A stretch of DNA of 64,000 bases from Thermopolyspora sp044507605 (GTDB lineage Bacteria > Actinomycetota > Actinomycetes > Streptosporangiales > Streptosporangiaceae). Under the pieces are notes generated by a model that was not told the origin of the DNA, did no database searches, and was given only the letters and a program-made list of their open reading frames with translations. The position numbers were made by a program, and so were the translations under genes. Location of the stretch: positions 1-64,000 of the forward strand of contig JBIQJI010000019.1 of the NCBI GenBank assembly GCA_044507605.1. Reading direction: 5' to 3'. Below, in pieces: positions 57,734-64,000 of this stretch. Numbering within the stretch: the stretch's first letter is position 1; every line of letters begins with the position of its first letter.

Positions 57734-58567
57734 TCACCTCTTGTGCCGGCCCGAACCGTGTGTGCCGCCCCTGCCCGGCCGGTTGTCCTTGACGTTGGCG
57801 GTGAACTTGGCCAGGTCGTAGATGTCGAGGCGCTTTTCGATCTGGACGCACATCTCGACAAGGCCCGCGAAGCCGCCCTGCTTGGCGAATCGGCGCTCGC
57901 CCTCCTCGTGGAAGCGGTCGCCGAGCTCGATGAACGTGCGCGGCGGGGTGATCTTGCGGAACGCCGGGAACACGACGGTGTCCTCGCGGGCCTCGTGCAC
58001 TTCGTACATGCGCACGAACATCTCCAGGTAGCGGGCAAGGCGCTGCCGCTCCTCCTTGGAGTGGGACCCGTGGCCGGCGGCGGTCGCGGCGAGGATATGG
58101 TCGGTGAGGACGCGCCCCTTGCCGTGCTGGATGTACAAGGTCGTGATCGTCTGGTGCAGGACGCGATCGAGCTTGGGGAACAGGTACGTCTCCTCCAGCC
58201 CTTCGTGGAACGCCTCCACGAAGTGGCGGATGATCTCCGCCGCGGCGCGCAGCTCGGCGCGGGGAACGCGCTCGCCGCGCAGGATCCGGCGGATGCCCTC
58301 GTTGTAGACCAGCATGATCCGCTTGAGCACGCCGTGGTCGCGCATGAGGTCCTCGGGCGGGGTGAACGGCGCCCGCGCGGTGCCGTCGCCGAGGTAGGTG
58401 GCGAGGCCGGCGAGCTCGTCGAGGCCGTCGTCGGGTCTGGTGGCCGCCAGCGCCGCGCCGGCGCCCGCCGCCTCGGTCAGGGCGGTGACCGCCAGCCCGC
58501 CCACCATCCCCGTGGACAACCCCATCAGATACCGACGATTCAAGATCGACCCGTGCGAATCAGTCAC
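57734..58567 (-). CDS. Tat-exported hemerythrin-domain protein
   Basis: The 277-residue product starts at GTG 58565-58567 behind AGGTGAG. The N-terminus has a twin-arginine signal (LNRRYLMGLSTGMVGGLAV). The mature part is a hemerythrin/HHE four-helix domain with metal-ligand candidates in MRDHGVLKRIML, HFVEAFHEGLEETYLFPKL, IQHGKGRVLTDHI and MYEVHEAREDTVVFPAF. A di-iron site binding oxygen or nitric oxide is expected from family knowledge. A basic Gly/Arg-rich tail ends the protein. Tat export suits a cofactor-loaded protein. It lies 132 bases downstream of the dehydrogenase gene and probably has its own promoter. Confidence 0.9.
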   Translation of the reverse strand: MTDSHGSILNRRYLMGLSTGMVGGLAVTALTEAAGAGAALAATRPDDGLDELAGLATYLGDGTARAPFTPPEDLMRDHGVLKRIMLVYNEGIRRILRGERVPRAELRAAAEIIRHFVEAFHEGLEETYLFPKLDRVLHQTITTLYIQHGKGRVLTDHILAATAAGHGSHSKEERQRLARYLEMFVRMYEVHEAREDTVVFPAFRKITPPRTFIELGDRFHEEGERRFAKQGGFAGLVEMCVQIEKRLDIYDLAKFTANVKDNRPGRGGTHGSGRHKR

Positions 58568-58699
58568 GATGCACTCACCTATCCGTAATTGCCTGGCTAC
58601 GGTGAGTCTAGGTCGCGATCCGGGCGAACGGGTCGCGCCGCGCCGAGGCGGGGCGCGGCGGGTCGCGGCGGTGGTCACCCGCCGGCTGCGGCTCCCCGC

Positions 58700-59710
58700 C
58701 TACGCGACCCGGTCGGGCCGGACCTGCACCTTGAGCCCGGCGCGGCCGCGCACCAGGCCGATCGCCGCCTCGAACCGGTCGAGCGGCTCCACGTGGGTGA
58801 CCATGCGGGCGCTGTCGATGACGCCGGAGGCGATGGCGCGCACGGCCGGGCCGAAGGTCGACAGCACCGCCATGGAGCCGAGGATCGTGATCTCCCGGTT
58901 GTAGACGTCGAACGGCGACACCTGGAGCCGGGCCTGCTCCGGCGCGACCCCGAAGACCATGAACGTGCCGCCCTTGCGCACCGCGCCCAGCGCGTCCTGG
59001 CCCGCGGCCGCCACGCCGGTCGCCTCGACCACGTAGTCGAAGCGGTCGCCGTGCAGGTCGACGATCTCCGGCACCGAGGCGGCGGTGGCCGTCGCGCCGA
59101 GCTCGCGGGCGAGGTCGAGCCGCCCGGGCGCGGTGTCGACCATGGCCACGTCGTACGCCCCGGCCCCCCGCGCGAGCTGCATGAGCAGCAGGCCCATGGT
59201 GCCGGCGCCGACCACCAGCATCGACGCGCCGAGGTCGATGTGCAGCCGGTTGATGGCGTGCACCGCGCACGACACCGGCTCGACCAACGCCCCCGCGTGA
59301 TGGTCGACCGAGCCGGGCAGGCGGTAGCAGTTCCCGGCGGGCACGGCCACGTACTCGGCGAAGGCGCCGTCGACGGTGTCGCCGATGGCACCCCAGTTGT
59401 CGCAGAGGTTGCCGCGCCGCCGCTGGCACTGGGGGCAGCGGCCGCAGAACAGGGAGGGGTCGACCGCGACCCGGTCGCCCTCGGCGAGCCCGGTCACGCC
59501 GTGGCCGAGCGCGACCACGTCGCCGGCGAACTCGTGCCCCGGGGTGATCGGGTAGGGGCTCGGCGGAAATTCGCCGTCCAGAATGTGCAGGTCGGTGCCG
59601 CAGATGCCGCACGCGCGGACCTGGACGACGACCTGCCCCTCCCCCGGTGTGGGGTCGGGCCGCTCGCCGACGCGCAGGACGCCGGGCCGGTCCAGAATGA
59701 CAGCTCGCAT
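58700..59710 (-). CDS. Zinc-dependent alcohol (polyol) dehydrogenase
   Basis: The 336-residue MDR enzyme starts at ATG 59708-59710. The catalytic zinc ligands are in CGICGTDLHIL and the GHEFAGDVV His-Glu pair. The structural zinc loop is CGRCPQCQRRRGNLC with four Cys residues. The nucleotide loop is MLVVGAGTMGLLL, followed by an acidic Asp in VDTAPGRL that favours NAD. The pattern is nearest to sorbitol/galactitol/threonine-type dehydrogenases. It is the last gene of the operon with an amidohydrolase and a ribose-type ABC importer, so a sugar alcohol or sugar substrate is likely. Confidence 0.92.
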   Translation of the reverse strand: MRAVILDRPGVLRVGERPDPTPGEGQVVVQVRACGICGTDLHILDGEFPPSPYPITPGHEFAGDVVALGHGVTGLAEGDRVAVDPSLFCGRCPQCQRRRGNLCDNWGAIGDTVDGAFAEYVAVPAGNCYRLPGSVDHHAGALVEPVSCAVHAINRLHIDLGASMLVVGAGTMGLLLMQLARGAGAYDVAMVDTAPGRLDLARELGATATAASVPEIVDLHGDRFDYVVEATGVAAAGQDALGAVRKGGTFMVFGVAPEQARLQVSPFDVYNREITILGSMAVLSTFGPAVRAIASGVIDSARMVTHVEPLDRFEAAIGLVRGRAGLKVQVRPDRVA

Positions 59711-59778
59711 GACGGGGTGAGCCCCTTTCCTCGATGACGATGAGCGCGAATGAACGCGAACGAAGCGGTGGCGGCCGG

Positions 59779-60492
59779 TCACAGGCCGAGCAGGCGGGCC
59801 AGGTTGCCGCCGACGACCATTTCGTACGCGGCGTCGGAGCCGGCCGTGCGGCGCATCTTGGTGAACTCCATCTCGTAGTCCACGAACGGCGAGTCGGTGC
59901 CCCAAACGACCTTCTCCGGGCCGAGCTCGCGCACCGACTGGGCCACTTCGAACACCGGCACGCGGGCGGTCTCCAGGTAGATGTTGGGCACCTCGCGGGC
60001 CACCTCGATGGCCTGCTCATGCGACCAGAACGTGCCGCTGTGCGCCATCAGCAGCGGCACCTCGGGGAAGCGCAGCGCGATGCGGGCGAACTCGGGCGGC
60101 GCGTTGTACAGGTCGCTCGCGCCGTGACAGATGACGACCATGCCGGTCTCGCGGGCCGCGGCGAAGATCGGGTCGGCGAGGCCGGGGTCGGACAGGTGGT
60201 ACCCGTGCAGCGTCGGGTGCAGCTTGACGCCCTTGAAGCCGAGGTCGGCCCGCTTGTGCAGCTCGGCGACGGCCTTGTCGCGGTGCCAGGGGTTGACCGC
60301 GCAGAACGGGATGAGCCGGTCGGGCGCCTCGGCGACGGCCTCGTCGATGACGGCGTTGTCGAAGTCGCCCTCGACGAACGGGAACACCACGGCCCGGTGC
60401 ACCCCCACGTGGTCGATGCGGGCCACCAGCTCGCCGGGGGTCTGGCTGGCGCCGTGCCGTACGCCGAGGTGGTTGTGCGCGTCGATGTACAT
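59779..60492 (-). CDS. Amidohydrolase-family (TIM-barrel) hydrolase
   Basis: The 237-residue product starts at ATG 60490-60492 behind GGAGAGAAG. It has YIDAHNHLGV at the N-terminus with the metal His-x-His, GFKGVKLHPTLHGYHLSDP with the next His, VVICHGASD, and the late WGTDSPFVDYEME with the catalytic Asp. This matches the amidohydrolase-2 (ACMSD-like) group of lactonases and decarboxylases. Between a zinc dehydrogenase and a sugar importer, a sugar lactonase role fits, by inference. Gaps to neighbours are 54 and 68 bases, consistent with one operon. Confidence 0.9.
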   Translation of the reverse strand: MYIDAHNHLGVRHGASQTPGELVARIDHVGVHRAVVFPFVEGDFDNAVIDEAVAEAPDRLIPFCAVNPWHRDKAVAELHKRADLGFKGVKLHPTLHGYHLSDPGLADPIFAAARETGMVVICHGASDLYNAPPEFARIALRFPEVPLLMAHSGTFWSHEQAIEVAREVPNIYLETARVPVFEVAQSVRELGPEKVVWGTDSPFVDYEMEFTKMRRTAGSDAAYEMVVGGNLARLLGL

Positions 60493-60545
60493 CGCTTCTT
60501 CTCTCCTTGTCGCTGATGGGCTTGGTGGGCCGGCGGGGCCGATGA

Positions 60546-61538
60546 CTACCTGCCCCGGCGGGTGACGCCGAGGGCCAGGGCGAGCAGGATCAGCAGGCCG
60601 TTCAGCCCGTACCGGTACGGCGCGCCGAGACCGAGCAGGGTGAGACCGTTGGCGAGCAGCGACACGAAGACCGCGCCGACGACGGTCCACGACACGCGCA
60701 CCACCGGCCGTGGTGCGGCCATGGCGCCCAGGTAGACGGCGGTGAAGGCGTCCAGCAGGTACGGCTGCACCGCGTTGGGGGCGGCGATGCCGCTGCGGCT
60801 GGCCAGCATGACCCCGGCCACGGCCGCGAGCACCCCGCTGATGACGAAGCCGCTGCAGAAGACGCGGCGGATCGGCACCCCGGCGAGGTAGGCGGCGGTG
60901 GCGTTCATCTCCAGCGCCTCGGCGTAGCGGCCCAGCACGCCGCGCCGGGTCAGCAGCCACAGCGCGGCCGCGACCACCACCGCGATGATGATCATCAGTG
61001 GGACTCCGTTGAGCCGGCCGTCGCCGATCAGCAGGAAGCCGGCCACGCCCTCCTGCCCGGACGAGAACAGCTGCTGCGGCTTGCCGTTGTCGGAGACCAC
61101 CAGCTCGACGGCCTGCAGCACGAACGACACGCCGAGCGTGGAGACGATCGCGGGCACGCCGAGATAGGCCGACAGCACGCCGTTGGCGGCGCCGGCGGCC
61201 AGGCCGATCAGCACGGCGACCGCGACGGCCGGCAGCACACCGGACCCGGAGAGCACCATGGCGGCCGCGACGTACCCCGCGAGGTCGGCGACCTGGGCGA
61301 CGCTGAGGTCGAGGCCGCGCATGGCCATGACCACGGCGAGGCCGACGGCGAGCACGACCAGCGTGCTGCCCTGGACGAGCACGCCGTTGATGTTGTCCCA
61401 GGTCAGGAAGACCGGCCGCAGCAGCTGGATGACGACGAGCACGACGAGCATCCCGATCAGCGTGCTGAACGACATCAGGTGCCGCAGCACGGTTCCCGGC
61501 AGGCTCGCCGGCCGGACTCGGGTGGCTTGGGCGGACAT
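60546..61538 (-). CDS. Ribose-type ABC transporter permease (RbsC family)
   Basis: The 330-residue permease has eight to ten membrane helices. Family markers are NINGVLVQGSTLVVLAVGLAVVMAMRGLDLSVAQVA, split here as the first cytoplasmic signature, then YLGVPAIVSTLGVSFVL and the later GVLGRYAEALEMNATAAYLAG. RbsC-type importers take up pentoses, galactose, polyols or autoinducer-2. It lies ten bases behind the ATPase-permease fusion gene, so the operon has two permease units, suggesting a heterodimeric channel. No binding-protein gene is visible in the window; it may lie beyond the right edge. Confidence 0.92.
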   Translation of the reverse strand: MSAQATRVRPASLPGTVLRHLMSFSTLIGMLVVLVVIQLLRPVFLTWDNINGVLVQGSTLVVLAVGLAVVMAMRGLDLSVAQVADLAGYVAAAMVLSGSGVLPAVAVAVLIGLAAGAANGVLSAYLGVPAIVSTLGVSFVLQAVELVVSDNGKPQQLFSSGQEGVAGFLLIGDGRLNGVPLMIIIAVVVAAALWLLTRRGVLGRYAEALEMNATAAYLAGVPIRRVFCSGFVISGVLAAVAGVMLASRSGIAAPNAVQPYLLDAFTAVYLGAMAAPRPVVRVSWTVVGAVFVSLLANGLTLLGLGAPYRYGLNGLLILLALALGVTRRGR

Positions 61539-61548
61539 GAGCTCTCTC

Positions 61549-64000
61549 CTAGAAGACCGCGACCTGGCCGAGGCGCCGCTCGCGGATCACGGCCACGAGC
61601 ACGGCGGCGACGAGGATCGCGCCCTGGACGCCGGGCAGGACGAGGTTGGACAGGCCGTTGAGGATCAGCCCGTTGCCGACGGCGGTCACGAACATCGCGG
61701 CGATGGTGGTGCCGACCACGTCGAACTCCCGGGACGACGAGATCGTGCTGCCGAGGAACGCCGCGGCCAGGGCGGCGACCAGCACGCTCAGCGACGAGTC
61801 GGCGGCGGTGGACCCCGAGCTGTACGACGCCTGGAGCACCCCGGCGAACCCGGCCACCGCGCCGCTCACCACGAACGCCAGCAGGGTGAGCCGCGGGCCG
61901 CTGACGCCCCGGATCGCCGCGGCCTTCGGGCCGCCGCCCACGGCGTACAGGCGCAGGCCGAAGCCGGTGCGCTTGAGCAGCACCCACATGGCAACCGCCA
62001 CCAGCACGACGATGACGAGCGACACCGGCACCGGCCCGGCGTAGCCCTGGCCGAGCATGAGGAACGACTCGTTGCCGGCGGTCTGGACGGTGCGGGCGAG
62101 GCCGCCGTTGACCTGGAGCGTGATGCCCATCAGCAGGAACAGCATGCCGAGCGTGGCGACGAACGACGGCACCCGCAGCAGCACGATGGCCAGGCCGTTG
62201 ACGAGGCCGACCGCCGCGCCGATGAGCACGCCGGAGACGATCGTGACGGGCAGCGCGAGGCCGCCGAGCACCGCCCCGGCCGTGACGTTGGCGACGAGCT
62301 GCGCGTTGGCGCCGACCGACAGGTCGAAGCCGCCGACGGCGAGCGCGCAGGTGAGCGCGACCGCGACGAGGCTGATGACGCTGCCCTGCTTCAGCACGTC
62401 GAACAGGTTCTCCGGCTGGAAGAAGCCGGGCGCCATGACGCCGATGGCCAGCAGGATGGCGATCATCGCGCCGATCGTCACCGACCGGGCCGAGGTGAGC
62501 CGGGAGGCCCGGCCGGGGCGTTCGCGGGCGGTGGCGGCGGCGTCCCGTCCGGCGGCGCGCTCGGCCTCGGCCGCCGCCTCGGCCGCTTCGCCGCCCGCGG
62601 CCCAGTAGGTGAGCCGGGCCAGGTCGGCGGTGCCGTACGGCACCTCGCGGGTGATCTTGCCGTCGACCACGACGAGCACACGGTCGCAGAGCTCCAGCAG
62701 CTCGTCGAAGTCGGACGAGATCAGCAGCACGGCGGCGCCGCCCGCCACGAGGTCGTTGATCTGCCGGTAGATCTCCACCTTGGAGCCCACGTCGACGCCA
62801 GCGGTGGGCTCGTCGAAGATGTACAGCTCTGCGCCCCGGGCCAGCCAGCGGCCGATCACGACCTTCTGCTGGTTGCCGCCGGACAGGTCGCCGATGCGCT
62901 GCTCGGTGCCGGTCGAGGCGACGTGCAGCCGGTCGAGCAGGCCGGCGGCCTGGCGCCGCTCGGCCCGGCGGCGCACCCAGCCGGCGGTGGACAGCGCATC
63001 GAGGTTGGACAGGGACAGGTTCTCGCGCAGGGTGAGCGTCTCGAACACCGCTTCGGCCCGCCGGTCCTCGGGCACCAGCGCGACGCCCCGGCGCATGTTG
63101 TGGCGCGGGCCGTGGCCGCCGATGGGCCGGCCGGCGAGGGTCGCGGTGCCGCCGGTCGGGCGCAGGGCGCCGAACAGCGACAGCGCGAGCTCCGAGCAGC
63201 CGGAGCCGACCAGCCCGGCGAGGCCGACGATCTCGCCGCGCCGCACGGTCAGGTCGACGCCGTTCACGTGGTCGCCGACGCGCCAGCCGGCGACGTCGAG
63301 CACGATCTCGCCGGGCTCGGTCTCGTTGCGGGGGTAGAGCTGGGACAGGTCCCGGCCCACCATCATGCGGATCATCTCTTCGCGGCTCGACTCCGCCATG
63401 CGCAGCGTGCCCGCCTTGCGGCCGTCGCGCAGCACCGTGACCCGGGTGGCGAGGCTGGTGATCTCGCCGAGCCGATGGGAGATGTAGACGATCGTCACGC
63501 CGGCCTCCCGCACGGCGTGGATGACCTCGAACAGCTTCTCCGCCTCGGTGACGCTGAGCGAGGCCGTCGGCTCGTCCAGGATGAGCAGCCTCGGCCGCTG
63601 GGTGAGCGCCGCGGCGATGGCGGCCTGCATGCGCTCGGCGACGGTGAGGTCGCGGGCGAGCGTGTCGGGCGAGAAGCGGGCGCCGATGGTGCGCAGCGCC
63701 TCCTCGGTCGCGGCGCGCATCGCCGCCAGGTCGAGCAGCCCGCCCCGCCGCGGCTCCCTGCCGAGGAACGCGTTGCGGGTGACGTCGAGCTGCGGCACCA
63801 GCGGATGGTCCTGGTGCACGATCTCGATGCCGAGCCGGCGCGCGCGGTTGGGGTCCGAGACGCGCACCGGCTCGCCGTCGAGCCGGATCGAGCCGCCGTC
63901 CGGCTGGTAGACCCCGGTGAGGATCTTCACCAGCGTGGACTTGCCGGCGCCGTTCTGCCCGACGATCGCGTGCACCTCGCCGCTCTCGACGCTCAGGTCG
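61549..64000 (-). CDS. ABC ATPase-permease fusion, RbsA-RbsC type (5' end outside window)
   Basis: The visible 817 codons run in from the right edge; the real start lies outside. Two ATPase halves come first: the first with GQNGAGKST, ALTQRPRLLILDEPTASLS and YISHRLGEI; the second with GLVGSGCSELAL, LSGGNQQKVVIGRWL and YIFDEPTAGVDVGSK, as in RbsA. An Ala/Glu/Arg-rich linker (near 62,510-62,600) leads to an RbsC-like permease with ALAVGGFDLSVGANAQLV and RVPSFVATLGMLFLL. ATPase and permease are normally separate proteins; the fusion is unusual. No frame break is visible at the junction, and codon bias is even across it. Confidence 0.9.
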   Translation of the reverse strand, partial: DLSVESGEVHAIVGQNGAGKSTLVKILTGVYQPDGGSIRLDGEPVRVSDPNRARRLGIEIVHQDHPLVPQLDVTRNAFLGREPRRGGLLDLAAMRAATEEALRTIGARFSPDTLARDLTVAERMQAAIAAALTQRPRLLILDEPTASLSVTEAEKLFEVIHAVREAGVTIVYISHRLGEITSLATRVTVLRDGRKAGTLRMAESSREEMIRMMVGRDLSQLYPRNETEPGEIVLDVAGWRVGDHVNGVDLTVRRGEIVGLAGLVGSGCSELALSLFGALRPTGGTATLAGRPIGGHGPRHNMRRGVALVPEDRRAEAVFETLTLRENLSLSNLDALSTAGWVRRRAERRQAAGLLDRLHVASTGTEQRIGDLSGGNQQKVVIGRWLARGAELYIFDEPTAGVDVGSKVEIYRQINDLVAGGAAVLLISSDFDELLELCDRVLVVVDGKITREVPYGTADLARLTYWAAGGEAAEAAAEAERAAGRDAAATARERPGRASRLTSARSVTIGAMIAILLAIGVMAPGFFQPENLFDVLKQGSVISLVAVALTCALAVGGFDLSVGANAQLVANVTAGAVLGGLALPVTIVSGVLIGAAVGLVNGLAIVLLRVPSFVATLGMLFLLMGITLQVNGGLARTVQTAGNESFLMLGQGYAGPVPVSLVIVVLVAVAMWVLLKRTGFGLRLYAVGGGPKAAAIRGVSGPRLTLLAFVVSGAVAGFAGVLQASYSSGSTAADSSLSVLVAALAAAFLGSTISSSREFDVVGTTIAAMFVTAVGNGLILNGLSNLVLPGVQGAILVAAVLVAVIRERRLGQVAVF

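Overview
The window comes from a high-GC actinomycete. Very strong third-position G/C bias, many GTG starts and one TTG start, several apparently leaderless genes, TreXYZ and TreS trehalose enzymes, an Scr1/DUF397 regulator pair and sugar ABC permeases without their own ATPase all point that way. The order Streptosporangiales (Nonomuraea, Streptosporangium or Microbispora type) is the best guess, but this is inference. I see no rRNA, tRNA, CRISPR array, insertion sequence or prophage gene.

Layout. 0-5 kb: a truncated unknown gene, then hom and lysA (overlapping, minus strand), preceded by a gene for an arginyl-tRNA-synthetase-like protein that keeps only the terminal domains. 5-9 kb: a divergent pair, a coiled-coil glycosyltransferase-like protein and an asparagine-synthase-like protein. 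9.2-10.9 kb: treS. 10.9-19.7 kb: the most unusual block: CDP-alcohol phosphatidyltransferase, MDR dehydrogenase, a degenerate pyruvoyl-tetrahydropterin-synthase-like protein, GT4 glycosyltransferase, methyltransferase, flippase-like membrane protein, creatininase-family amidohydrolase, a GTP cyclohydrolase II paralogue with the active-site Tyr replaced by His, and an inositol-monophosphatase-family enzyme. 19.7-23.3 kb: PadR regulator with a FtsX-type ABC exporter. 23.4-28.4 kb: sugar ABC importer with two lipoprotein binding proteins and two permeases, one carrying a large extracytoplasmic beta-domain insert, closed by a strong hairpin. 28.6 kb: ung. 30.5-36.7 kb: treX-treY-treZ. 36.9-45 kb: small lipoprotein, luciferase-like oxidoreductase, an HATPase/XRE-DUF5753/DUF397/SpoIIE-phosphatase signalling group, two exporters, a methyltransferase and rnhB. 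45.8-50.5 kb: hydrolase, then an IclR - Rieske oxygenase - 67-aa protein - reductase - nitroreductase group. 50.5-55.1 kb: protein kinase, orphan N6 DNA methylase with an HsdS-like tail, divergent PP2C phosphatase, HATPase. 55.4-58.6 kb: CPBP-family membrane protein, MFS transporter, Tat-exported hemerythrin-like protein. 58.7-64 kb: a carbohydrate or polyol catabolic operon: ABC ATPase-permease fusion (cut by the window edge), second permease, amidohydrolase and zinc dehydrogenase.

How it works together. Trehalose can be made from glycogen or maltodextrin by TreX, TreY and TreZ and from maltose by TreS, next to a sugar importer. The 10.9-19.7 kb block looks like a pathway that opens GTP to a pyrimidine or pterin precursor, modifies it with reductase, glycosyl- and methyltransferase and perhaps attaches it to a membrane lipid. 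Its product is unknown to me and it is the best candidate for an undescribed system. Second candidates are the methylase/kinase/phosphatase trio and the XRE/DUF397 regulon, which share exact 12-bp palindromes.
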